From positions 568,600 to 606,658 of the forward strand of contig JAAVCC010000003.1 in the NCBI GenBank assembly GCA_014802535.1: DNA of 38,059 bases. Direction: 5' to 3'. Made by a program: the position numbers and the translations under genes. Below the pieces are notes generated by a model, which was not told the origin of the DNA, ran no database searches, and was given only the letters and a program-made list of their open reading frames with translations. The DNA comes from Bacteroides sp. (GTDB lineage: Bacteria; Bacteroidota; Bacteroidia; Bacteroidales; Muribaculaceae). Positions 15,553 through 23,782 of the stretch are shown here, piece after piece (the stretch's first letter is position 1; each line of letters opens with the position of its first letter).

Positions 15553-16221
15553 ATGGAAATGATAAAACTTCGTGACATAAACAAGACCTATCCCGGAGCT
15601 GTACCATTACACGTTCTGAAGGGTATCAATCTTGATATTGCCAAAGGAGAACTTGTGTCTATTATGGGCGCATCGGGTTCGGGTAAATCTACTCTACTAA
15701 ATATACTTGGTATTCTTGATAACTATGATACCGGTGAATATATACTGAACGGACAGCTCATAAGAAATCTGAGTGAGAATCGTGCTGCCGAACTTCGTAA
15801 TCGATTGATAGGTTTTGTTTTTCAGTCGTTTAACTTGATAAGTTATAAAAATGCGATTGAGAATGTTGCACTCCCGTTGTTTTATCAAGGCGTGTCCCGA
15901 AAAAAACGTAATCTATTGGCGATGGAACAGCTTGATCGAATGGGACTTGCTGACCGTGCTCATCACTTGCCCGGCGAATTGTCAGGAGGTCAGAAACAAC
16001 GTGTTGCGATAGCTCGTTCGCTGATTACCAATCCGTCGGTAATTCTTGCTGATGAGCCAACCGGTGCGCTTGACAGTCGTACATCTGCCGACGTAATGGA
16101 GATTTTCAGACAGCTCAATGTTGATGCCGGAATGACGATTGTTATTGTAACTCACGACCCGAAAGTCGGGGAACAGACCAATAGAATAATCCGCATTAGT
16201 GACGGTTTGATTGTCAATTGA
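15553..16221 (+). CDS. ABC transporter ATP-binding protein (MacB/LolD type)
   Basis: A 222-residue ATPase subunit that powers the exporter encoded downstream. Walker A is GASGSGKST at residues 39-47, the Q-loop is VFQSFNLI, the signature is LSGGQKQRVAIAR, Walker B is VILADEPTGALDS and the H-loop is VIVTHD. The sequence belongs to the MacB/LolD/FtsE class, whose permeases use mechanotransmission rather than moving substrate through the membrane domain. It is the first gene of a five-gene operon, with a 6-base gap to the first permease, and is preceded by a candidate promoter and operator at 15448-15489. The substrate cannot be inferred from the ATPase. Confidence 0.93.
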   Translation: MEMIKLRDINKTYPGAVPLHVLKGINLDIAKGELVSIMGASGSGKSTLLNILGILDNYDTGEYILNGQLIRNLSENRAAELRNRLIGFVFQSFNLISYKNAIENVALPLFYQGVSRKKRNLLAMEQLDRMGLADRAHHLPGELSGGQKQRVAIARSLITNPSVILADEPTGALDSRTSADVMEIFRQLNVDAGMTIVIVTHDPKVGEQTNRIIRISDGLIVN

Positions 16222-16227
16222 TCGATT

Positions 16228-17451
16228 ATGTTTGACTTGATTTCAGAAATAGGGCAGACTCTGAGTAATAATAAGTTGCGAACGGCATTGACCGGTTTTG
16301 CAGTGGCTTGGGGCATTTTTATGCTTATCGTGTTGCTTGGAATGTCGCGCGGTGTTGTCAATTCGTTTAATGACAGCCGTATGAGTCAGGGCTCTAACTC
16401 TATTAGCGTTTGGGGCGGATTGACATCTATGCCTTACAATGGTTATAAGGACGGTCGTTACATCGGTTTGAAACAAGACGATATGGGTGTCATAAAGTCG
16501 AAGAACCGCAGTGATGTAGCTAATGTTATCGGTAATTTATCAGGTAGCGCCAATATCACTACACCTCATGATTATATCACAACAGGATATAATGGAGTTT
16601 TTCCGTCAGAACTGCCGTCGCGCGGTGATAAAATTACGGTCGGACGTAATATTAATGATGCCGATATCAACCAATCTCGTAAAGTCGTTATTCTTACTGA
16701 AAAAAATGCAGCAATCCTATTCCCAAATACCAAACCTGAGGATGTGATTGGTAAACGTGTTTCGCTCAATGATTTGTCGTTTGTCGTTATCGGATTGATT
16801 AACCCTGAATTCGGTCAGGCAACCTATATTCCGTTCTCAACGGCTCGAATGTTGGCGAGTAACTCTGATACTGTCGATGAGCTGAAGATTGAAGTTGGGG
16901 ACATCTCAACAATGGAGGAAGGCGAACAGATGGAGCAGGGCGTTAGAAACACGTTGAGCGAAATCCATAATTTTAGTCCGGATGATAAAAAGGCGGTTTG
17001 GATTTGGAACCGTTTTACCCAGCACATGACAATGGATCGCGCTTTATCCATTTTGGATATTGTTGTTTGGTTAATCGGTATTTTTACAATGCTTTCGGGT
17101 ATAATCGGTGTGAGCAACATCATGTTTGTGTCGGTTAAAGAACGCACTCATGAAATTGGTATTCGCCGAGCTATCGGTGCAAAGCCTCGAAATATTCTTG
17201 TTCAGATTTTGACCGAGAGTATAGCCATAACAACGTTGTTTGGCTATATCGGAGTATTTCTTGGAATACTTGTTACGCAGGGACTTGCCTTTGCGTTTAA
17301 AGATACAGATTTTATCAAAGACCCGACGGTAGATATTTCAATCGCAATCAAGGTTACGTTTGTGTTGGTCGTGGCAGGATGCCTTGCAGGATTGTTTCCT
17401 GCGCTCAAAGCCTTGAAGGTAAAGCCGGTCGAAGCTTTGCGCGACGAATAA
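16228..17451 (+). CDS. MacB-like ABC permease 1
   Basis: A 407-residue permease with the MacB layout. It has one N-terminal membrane helix at about residues 18-40 (TGFAVAWGIFMLIVLLGMSRG), a large periplasmic MacB_PCD domain (about 45-270) and a C-terminal FtsX domain with three helices (about 280-310, 330-360, 370-392). The FtsX domain contains the conserved KERTHEIGIRRAIGA coupling helix. The end LKVKPVEALRDE is typical. It has no fused ATPase, unlike E. coli MacB, and is paired with a second similar permease 15 bases downstream, implying a heterodimeric membrane core. Confidence 0.9.
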   Translation: MFDLISEIGQTLSNNKLRTALTGFAVAWGIFMLIVLLGMSRGVVNSFNDSRMSQGSNSISVWGGLTSMPYNGYKDGRYIGLKQDDMGVIKSKNRSDVANVIGNLSGSANITTPHDYITTGYNGVFPSELPSRGDKITVGRNINDADINQSRKVVILTEKNAAILFPNTKPEDVIGKRVSLNDLSFVVIGLINPEFGQATYIPFSTARMLASNSDTVDELKIEVGDISTMEEGEQMEQGVRNTLSEIHNFSPDDKKAVWIWNRFTQHMTMDRALSILDIVVWLIGIFTMLSGIIGVSNIMFVSVKERTHEIGIRRAIGAKPRNILVQILTESIAITTLFGYIGVFLGILVTQGLAFAFKDTDFIKDPTVDISIAIKVTFVLVVAGCLAGLFPALKALKVKPVEALRDE

Positions 17452-17466
17452 ATCAAAGAATGATAT

Positions 17467-18711
17467 ATGAAAGTAACTGTTTTTGACATAGATAACTGGA
17501 AGGAAATCGGAGCGACTCTTGCTCGAAACAAGACTCGCACGTTTCTAACAGCATTTGGTATATTCTGGGGAACTGCCATGCTTGCCATGCTTATGGGTGG
17601 AGCAAAAGGTCTTGAAGATATAATAAGCCGAAATTTTGCCGGATTTGCAACCAACAGTGCCCTTATGTTTGGCGGTCGTACAACGATGGCTTACAAAGGC
17701 TTTAATAAAGGTACGGCTTGGGAATTGACAACCGATGATGTTGAATATATCAAACGAAATATTCCTGAAATCGAGGCTATCACCGGAGTTGTAAACCGTT
17801 CGGTAAATGCCAGTTTTGAAAAATTAAGCACAACAACTACAGCTACAGGTGTTGACGAATATTTTCCAAAGGTGTTTTTGCCTATAATTTATGAAGGTCG
17901 ATTTATCAATGCCGCTGATACCGAAAACGGCAGAAAAACGTGTGTAATCGGTAAAAAAGTAGCTGATGAACTGTTTGGAAACGAATCGCCAATTGGCAAG
18001 AATATAGCTCTTGGCGGAATCTATTATCAGATAGTCGGCGTTGCCGGACAAACTTCTGAAATCACCATTGGAGCCAAGATTGACGAGTCGGTTCTTTTGC
18101 CGTTGACAACGATGAGACGTGCGTTCAACATGGGTAATACGATGGGGGGTGTGATGTTTGTTGCTCGTGACGGAGTTGCACCCGAGTCGCTCCGCCCCCG
18201 AATCGACCGTATTCTGGGCTCTCATCATCCTATACACCCCGATGATCATAATGCGTTGTTCTTTTTCGACGTATCGTCTAGGTTTAAGATGGTTGATAAC
18301 CTTTTTACAGGTATCTCACTCCTGGCGATGTTTGTCGGAGCCGGAACACTGCTTGCCGGAATTATCGGAGTTGGTAATATCATGTGGGTAATTGTTAAAG
18401 AACGTACCCAGGAGATTGGCATCAGACGTGCAATCGGCGCAAAACCGTCAGACATTATCACTCAGGTACTTAGTGAAGGCGTTATGCTGACAGTCATTGC
18501 CGGTATCGCCGGAATATGTTTTGCAACGATAGTGTTGGCGGTCGCTCAGGTTTTAACGACCGACCCGGTCTCAGTTCCGCGTTTTCAGTTAAGTTTCAGC
18601 AGTGCAATGTCAATTATGATAACATTTATTGTGCTTGGAACACTCGCCGGACTGATTCCGTCAATCAAAGCAATGCGCATCAAGCCAATTGAGGCGATGA
18701 ACGATAAGTAA
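17467..18711 (+). CDS. MacB-like ABC permease 2
   Basis: A 414-residue paralogue of the preceding gene, with the same topology: N-terminal helix at about residues 25-45 (TFLTAFGIFWGTAMLAMLMGG), periplasmic MacB_PCD domain (about 50-280), and an FtsX domain with KERTQEIGIRRAIGAKPSD and a terminal LIPSIKAMRIKPIEAMNDK. The two permeases share the coupling helix but differ strongly in the periplasmic part, so the domain facing adaptor and substrate is asymmetric. It lies 40 bases before the adaptor gene. Confidence 0.9.
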   Translation: MKVTVFDIDNWKEIGATLARNKTRTFLTAFGIFWGTAMLAMLMGGAKGLEDIISRNFAGFATNSALMFGGRTTMAYKGFNKGTAWELTTDDVEYIKRNIPEIEAITGVVNRSVNASFEKLSTTTTATGVDEYFPKVFLPIIYEGRFINAADTENGRKTCVIGKKVADELFGNESPIGKNIALGGIYYQIVGVAGQTSEITIGAKIDESVLLPLTTMRRAFNMGNTMGGVMFVARDGVAPESLRPRIDRILGSHHPIHPDDHNALFFFDVSSRFKMVDNLFTGISLLAMFVGAGTLLAGIIGVGNIMWVIVKERTQEIGIRRAIGAKPSDIITQVLSEGVMLTVIAGIAGICFATIVLAVAQVLTTDPVSVPRFQLSFSSAMSIMITFIVLGTLAGLIPSIKAMRIKPIEAMNDK

Positions 18712-18751
18712 AAATCAATTTTGAAAATAATAAAATATCACAATATCAGCG

Positions 18752-19849
18752 ATGAAAAAGTTCTTTAAAATCTTTCTATGGATTCTTGTTGCCGTAATTT
18801 TTGTCGGCACGTTTGTCTATCTGTTTTTAAATTCGTCAAAAAAAGAAACAGTCTATGAGCTTGTTTCGCCGGTCAAGAGCGATATTGAGCGCACAACCGT
18901 GCTCAATGGCAAAATTGAACCGCGAGATGAAATTGAAATCAAACCTCAGGTGTCGGGTATTATCTCTGAAATCAATGTTGAACCCGGAGACTTGGTAAAG
19001 GTTGGTGATGTAATAGCAAAAATTAAGATCATCCCCGATGAATCTCAACTCGCCTCGGCTCGTAACCGCGTGAGAGTCGCTCAACTCGACCTTGCCGAAA
19101 AGAAACTTGAATATGAGCGTACAAAAGAACTTTATGAATGTAAATATGAGAGCCGCGAGCGTTATGAGCAAGATTTGAACACATACAATAAGGCTCAAGA
19201 AGAGGAAAAAGCCGCTCTTGATGCTCTGGCAATCATACGCGAAGGTGTTTCACCTGAAAATGCTCAGTCGAGCAATACGCTTGTTCGTGCTACTATCACC
19301 GGACTTGTTCTTGAAGTGCCTGTGAAAGTCGGAAGCTCGGTTATTCAGTCAAATACATTCAACGATGGAACAACCATTGCCAAGGTTGCCGATATGAATG
19401 ATTTGATTTTCAAAGGAAAAATTGACGAGACTGAAGTCGATATGTTGACCGAGGGTATGCCGATGTATATATCAATCGGTGCAATTTCAGAGTCAAACCT
19501 TAATGCTGTAATTGAAAAAATCGCTCCCATCGCAACCGAAGATAACGGAACAAACACGTTTGAGATTAAAGCTGCTATTGCCGTTGATTCGACAATGAAT
19601 TTGAGAGCCGGATATAGTGCGAATGCCCGTGTGGTTCTTGCACGTGCCGCCAATGCATTGAATATACCCGAACGTGTCATCGAATTTTCGGGTGATTCGA
19701 CTTTTGTCTATGTCTTGAAATCAGATCATCCCAAACAAAAGTTTGACCGTGTGGCAATTAAGACCGGTTTAAGCGATGGTGTTAATGCTCAAGTAGTCAG
19801 CGGTGATATAACTGCCGAATCAAAATTGCGCGGAAGTGAACAAAAATAA
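18752..19849 (+). CDS. HlyD/MacA-type periplasmic adaptor (membrane fusion protein)
   Basis: A 365-residue adaptor linking the inner-membrane ABC permeases to the TolC-like duct. An N-terminal membrane anchor covers about residues 5-27 (FKIFLWILVAVIFVGTFVYLF). A split lipoyl domain follows (EIEIKPQVSGIISEINVEPGDLVKVGDVIAKI and the later RATITGLVLEVPVKVGSSV), interrupted by an alpha-helical hairpin (about 92-155). Next come a beta-barrel domain (about 205-290) and a membrane-proximal domain (about 295-360). The layout matches MacA. The adaptor is anchored by a helix rather than a lipid, since no lipobox is present. Confidence 0.92.
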   Translation: MKKFFKIFLWILVAVIFVGTFVYLFLNSSKKETVYELVSPVKSDIERTTVLNGKIEPRDEIEIKPQVSGIISEINVEPGDLVKVGDVIAKIKIIPDESQLASARNRVRVAQLDLAEKKLEYERTKELYECKYESRERYEQDLNTYNKAQEEEKAALDALAIIREGVSPENAQSSNTLVRATITGLVLEVPVKVGSSVIQSNTFNDGTTIAKVADMNDLIFKGKIDETEVDMLTEGMPMYISIGAISESNLNAVIEKIAPIATEDNGTNTFEIKAAIAVDSTMNLRAGYSANARVVLARAANALNIPERVIEFSGDSTFVYVLKSDHPKQKFDRVAIKTGLSDGVNAQVVSGDITAESKLRGSEQK

Positions 19850-19874
19850 TCATTCCTGCTAAAAAGAAAAGTAG

Positions 19875-21188
19875 ATGAAAAAAATATTGATAATATCACT
19901 GACGGGTGTTATGGCAATGTCGCTTGCCGGACAAACGAAGTGGAGTCTTGACAGCTGTATCAATTATGCGATTGAACATAATCTGACAGTTAAGGCACGT
20001 GAAATAGACCGTATATCGGGTGAATATGATATTACTGAGGCACAAGACCGGTTTCTCCCGAGTTTGAATGCTTCTGCCGGCGAATCGTTTAACTTTGGAC
20101 GTGGACTAACGTCTGAAAATACGTATGCCAATCGCAATACAAATAATTTTCAGTGGGGCGTTAATATGAGCTTGCCATTGTTTCAAGGTCTTTCGGCAAC
20201 TCGTCAGCTCAAATATGCCCGAATCAACTATCGCTCTTTGTTGCTTCAGATCGAGAGCGCAAAAGATGATATTACTCTTAATGTCATTTCACAATATCTT
20301 CAGGTGCTTGCCTATAGCGAAATGCTTAAAAATGCCGAGGAGCAGGTTGAACTTAGTGATTATGAACTGAAACGGCAGGAGGCTCTTGCCGAGGCAGGAA
20401 AGATAGCCGAAGTCGATGTTTTGCAGGCTCGCAGTCAGCTTGCCAATGATCGTCAGAATCTTACCGATACCGAAAACAATTTGGCAATCGCTCGTCTTGA
20501 CCTCGCTCAAATGCTTAATTTGCCTTCACCCGAAAACTTTGACATAGAACCGCTTGATACAACCGAACCGATAATTATGTCGCCTGACGATGTTTATTTG
20601 AGCGCGATGACGACAAATAATGCAATCAAAAGCGCAAAAAATGATATCGAAGCGGCTCAGGCGGGCGTGGAGTTGGCTAAGAGCGGTTACCTTCCCCGAT
20701 TGTCATTTAATGCAGGAATCGGAAGTTCTTATTATAATATTTCGGGAGTTGAAAATCCATCATTTTCGCGTCAGATGCGGGAAAACTTTACGACAACATT
20801 GGGCTTCTCGTTGTCAGTACCCATCTTTGATGCATTCTCAACACGAAACAGTGTTCGCAAAGCTCGTGTTCGTGAACTTTCGGCTGCTCTCCAGCTTGAA
20901 AACCGCACAACGGCTCTCTATCAGGAAATTCAGCAGGCCTATTATCGGGCAACAGGTGCGCGCCAAAAATATTTGACCGGCATCGAGACTGAGTCAATAG
21001 CGCGCGAAGCATTAGATGCGATAAAAGGTAAATATGAAATGGGACGTTCAAATCCTACCGAGTTTGAGCAAGCCAAAACCCAATATCAACAGGCATCAAT
21101 CAATAGAATCCAATCTCACTACGAGTACATTCTGCGCACTCGCATCCTTGATTTCTATGGTTCAAACCGACGTTTGACCGAGCAATAA
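19875..21188 (+). CDS. TolC family outer-membrane efflux protein
   Basis: A 437-residue outer-membrane channel component. Signal peptide MKKILIISLTGVMAMSLAG is followed by the OEP N-terminus WSLDSCINYAIEHNLTVKA. Two homologous helical-hairpin halves (about residues 25-220 and 230-430) each contain one pair of barrel strands and long periplasmic helices; LDLAQMLNLP and FEQAKTQYQQASINRIQSHYEYILR are characteristic. The length is normal. As last component of the exporter it lies 25 bases after the adaptor, and the operon encodes a complete route from cytoplasm or periplasm to the outside. Confidence 0.92.
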   Translation: MKKILIISLTGVMAMSLAGQTKWSLDSCINYAIEHNLTVKAREIDRISGEYDITEAQDRFLPSLNASAGESFNFGRGLTSENTYANRNTNNFQWGVNMSLPLFQGLSATRQLKYARINYRSLLLQIESAKDDITLNVISQYLQVLAYSEMLKNAEEQVELSDYELKRQEALAEAGKIAEVDVLQARSQLANDRQNLTDTENNLAIARLDLAQMLNLPSPENFDIEPLDTTEPIIMSPDDVYLSAMTTNNAIKSAKNDIEAAQAGVELAKSGYLPRLSFNAGIGSSYYNISGVENPSFSRQMRENFTTTLGFSLSVPIFDAFSTRNSVRKARVRELSAALQLENRTTALYQEIQQAYYRATGARQKYLTGIETESIAREALDAIKGKYEMGRSNPTEFEQAKTQYQQASINRIQSHYEYILRTRILDFYGSNRRLTEQ

Positions 21189-21216
21189 ATGACAATTCAA
21201 CAAACTATCTCAATAA

Positions 21217-22572
21217 ATGAAAAATTCGTTTCCCTACTTTCCTCCGGCTTCAGAATCGCAACTTGTCTACACCGATGGTGAAATTATGGAAGAAGCCGTT
21301 GCCGCTTTTGATCAGCACGATTACGTCAAATCGATTCAGTTGCTGATCGATGCTCTCGATGGCGATTTTCGTGAACGTTATGGAAATAAAGCCGGAACAT
21401 CTTTTACAATTCCCCACGGCTCAATCGTCGTAAATATCAATATTGAACCCACCACACTCCATATCTCGGCTGATTTTCTTAAATTGCCCGAAAATGGACG
21501 TGTTGCGATGCTGCGCCAAATTTGTGAAATGAATACTGAAAATTTGATGCTTGCCCGTTTTGTTAAAAATGGTGACATATTGAAAATGGAGTATTCGTGC
21601 CCAATTACCGATACCCATCCTCATAAAATTCACTCGGTAATACATAATATCTGTGCCGTCGGTGACAAATATGATGATGAATTATGCTCACGCTTTAATG
21701 CATCTCGCTGCTACACCCCTAAGATTACACCATTTACTCCTGCACAGGTTGATGCCGTTTACGTTGGACTTCACACTATCGGGTCTCTTGCTCTCGAGGC
21801 GGCATCTGAATTTTGCTCACAACGAGGCTTTATTTATGCGTGGACAATTGTGAGCGGTGCAATATATCAGTTCTCGTTCTTTGCTAATCCTCAAGGTCAG
21901 CTGATTAATGAAATTGACAAAGCGATTGAGTCAATGAATGACGAGCGTCCGCTTGAAGAACTTGTATCACGCGGTGTAAGTTTTCTTAAGAAGCTCATGG
22001 CAATGTCAAAAGAAGAGCTTGCCAAAGACCTTTACACTGTCGAAATGATGGTGTCGGTGAAGTCTTTTGCTTCGTTGCAGAGCGTTCAAGAAGATTTTGA
22101 AGGTACGCATGACGACACTACCGAGGCAATGCAGAAACGCGACTACGCCCAGGTGTTTGTTCGCATCTATCATATTTTTTATCGTTTGTTGGTTGATAAC
22201 AATATTCCGCTACTGCTTGAATTCCATATTGTTAGAGCACTCCAAAACAGCGCAAATCTCCCTCTCAAAGAGGCAGCTGAAGTTCTTCATACGGCTCTCT
22301 CAAAATTAATGGAAGGAGATATTGAGCCCACCGATGACGAAGATGAATCTGAACCGGCAGACACCGAAGATGAGGAAGATGAAGAAGATTTGACCGAGAT
22401 TCACGACAATGTTGTGGCTGCGCATCAGAAAATGGCTGACGCGATGAGTGGACAAGAAATTGTAGAACTCCAAAAGAAAATGGATGAAGCACTCAAAGCC
22501 GGCAATGTGACTGAATATATGCGTCTTGCCACCGAGCTACAAATGATTGTGATTAAGAATATGGGCTCATAA
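21217..22572 (+). CDS. acidic protein with possible YbjN/chaperone-like domain
   Basis: A 451-residue soluble protein with no signal peptide, and I do not recognise a named family with confidence. Residues about 1-45 include a TPR-like helical pair (EEAVAAFDQHDYVKSIQLLIDAL). Residues about 60-160 alternate strands and helices (SIVVNINIEPTTLHISADFLKL, then RQICEMNTENLMLARFVKNGDILKMEY) in a pattern seen in YbjN / type III chaperone-like folds. Residues about 175-350 are mostly helical. A strongly acidic linker at about 366-388 (Asp/Glu in most positions) precedes a C-terminal helix pair. It is 28 bases after the TolC-like gene and 60 before a protease gene whose C-terminal domain has a similar strand-helix pattern, suggesting the two proteins work together. 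The fold call is inference. Confidence 0.55.
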   Translation: MKNSFPYFPPASESQLVYTDGEIMEEAVAAFDQHDYVKSIQLLIDALDGDFRERYGNKAGTSFTIPHGSIVVNINIEPTTLHISADFLKLPENGRVAMLRQICEMNTENLMLARFVKNGDILKMEYSCPITDTHPHKIHSVIHNICAVGDKYDDELCSRFNASRCYTPKITPFTPAQVDAVYVGLHTIGSLALEAASEFCSQRGFIYAWTIVSGAIYQFSFFANPQGQLINEIDKAIESMNDERPLEELVSRGVSFLKKLMAMSKEELAKDLYTVEMMVSVKSFASLQSVQEDFEGTHDDTTEAMQKRDYAQVFVRIYHIFYRLLVDNNIPLLLEFHIVRALQNSANLPLKEAAEVLHTALSKLMEGDIEPTDDEDESEPADTEDEEDEEDLTEIHDNVVAAHQKMADAMSGQEIVELQKKMDEALKAGNVTEYMRLATELQMIVIKNMGS

Positions 22573-22632
22573 TTTTTTTGCTCATGACGTTTTTTCAAAT
22601 TTTTAATCTCATTTCACAATTTTACTTTCGAT

Positions 22633-23712
22633 ATGAATTCAGAACTCAATAAACTAATATATAAAGTAACCCATGCCGACGGCTCAGGAAGCTGTTTCTA
22701 TCTGAAACCCTATAATATTTTTGTTACCAACTATCATGTTGTTGCAGGCTATCGCACAGTGGCTGTTCAAGATGTTGATCGAAACCCGTTTGAAGCTCGT
22801 GTTGTTGTCGTTAATCCTGAACTCGACCTTGCTCTTTTGGCTGTTGATAATGACTTTAGCCACCTTCCCAATCTCACAATCGCCGAAGAAACAGAGCCTG
22901 CCATTGGTTCAAAAGTCCACGTAGCCGGTTACCCCTTTGGAATGCCGTTCACTATTACCGAGGGCTCACTTTCATCACCGCGTCAGTTAATTGATGGCAA
23001 ATATTTTATACAGGTTGATGCTCCGATTAACCCGGGTAACTCGGGTGGTCCGATTTTGAATGACAAGGGTGAGGTTATCGGTGTTACAGTCAGCAAATTT
23101 GCATCATCGTCAGCCGACAATATGGGGTTTGGAGTTCGCAATGAATCGTTGCGTCAACTGCTTGAGGTTGTTAAAGATCTTGATCGCACTCAATTTCATG
23201 TGCAATGTGCAAGTTGCGATGAACTTATTGCCGGTGATGAGGAATACTGCCCGTCATGTGGTGCTCACATAGACGAAAGTGTACTTGCCACTCATGAAAT
23301 TTCACCTCTCGGACAATTCTGTGAGAGTGCCATAGCTCGTATGGGTATCAATCCGGTGCTGGCTCGCTGTGGTTTCGAGTCATGGGTATTTCATCGCGGT
23401 AGCTCTGAGATCAGACTCTTTGTTTACAACCGAAATTACCTCTTTGCCGTGTCTCCGATCAACCTTTTGCCAAAGAAAAATGTAGAGAAGGTGCTTGATT
23501 TTATGCTAGACACCGACTTCTATCCCTATAAAATGGGCATTGATGGCCGTCAGATATATCTTTGCTACCGTATTCATTTGGCTGATTTAACTGATGAATC
23601 ATCTGAACGTATTCTGAACAACATTGTAGGTCTTGCTCATACGGCTGACGAACTTGATAATTACCTCGTTGATGAATTTGGATGTGAATTTTCACTCTAT
23701 TCAAAAAACTAA
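22633..23712 (+). CDS. trypsin-like serine protease fused to zinc ribbon and C-terminal accessory domain
   Basis: A 359-residue protein without signal peptide or membrane segment, so apparently cytoplasmic. Residues about 5-182 form a complete trypsin-like domain of the HtrA type. It has His35 in TNYHVV, Asp65 in NPELDLALL, Ser137 in NPGNSGGPIL, and the closing strand FGVRNESLRQLL. Where DegP-type enzymes carry a PDZ domain, this protein has a four-cysteine zinc ribbon (C192-x2-C195, C206-x2-C209). A C-terminal domain (about 225-355) of alternating strands and helices follows (EIRLFVYNRNYLFAVSPINLL, then DFMLDTDFYPYKMGIDGRQ). This resembles YbjN-like folds and the N-terminal part of the neighbouring protein at 21217. 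The lack of both export signal and PDZ is unusual for this protease class. Targets and trigger are unknown. Confidence 0.8.
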   Translation: MNSELNKLIYKVTHADGSGSCFYLKPYNIFVTNYHVVAGYRTVAVQDVDRNPFEARVVVVNPELDLALLAVDNDFSHLPNLTIAEETEPAIGSKVHVAGYPFGMPFTITEGSLSSPRQLIDGKYFIQVDAPINPGNSGGPILNDKGEVIGVTVSKFASSSADNMGFGVRNESLRQLLEVVKDLDRTQFHVQCASCDELIAGDEEYCPSCGAHIDESVLATHEISPLGQFCESAIARMGINPVLARCGFESWVFHRGSSEIRLFVYNRNYLFAVSPINLLPKKNVEKVLDFMLDTDFYPYKMGIDGRQIYLCYRIHLADLTDESSERILNNIVGLAHTADELDNYLVDEFGCEFSLYSKN

Positions 23713-23722
23713 TGTAGTTATT

Positions 23723-23770
23723 TATATATGACAAGAGTTGGGCTGAAAAGTCCACCTCTTGTCATATATA
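23723..23770. terminator. bidirectional terminator between protease gene and trxB
   Basis: A perfect 15-bp inverted repeat (23723-23737 with 23756-23770) continues, after one mismatch, into six more pairs capped by a GAAA tetraloop, about 22 bp in all. It lies between converging genes. AT-rich flanks replace a clean T-run. Confidence 0.8.
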
Positions 23771-23782
23771 TGTAATTGAAGT

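Noticed and set aside
21217..22572. Type III secretion chaperone
   Set aside because: The strand-helix pattern can resemble class I chaperones, but no type III secretion genes are present and Bacteroidales lack that system; at most a shared fold.
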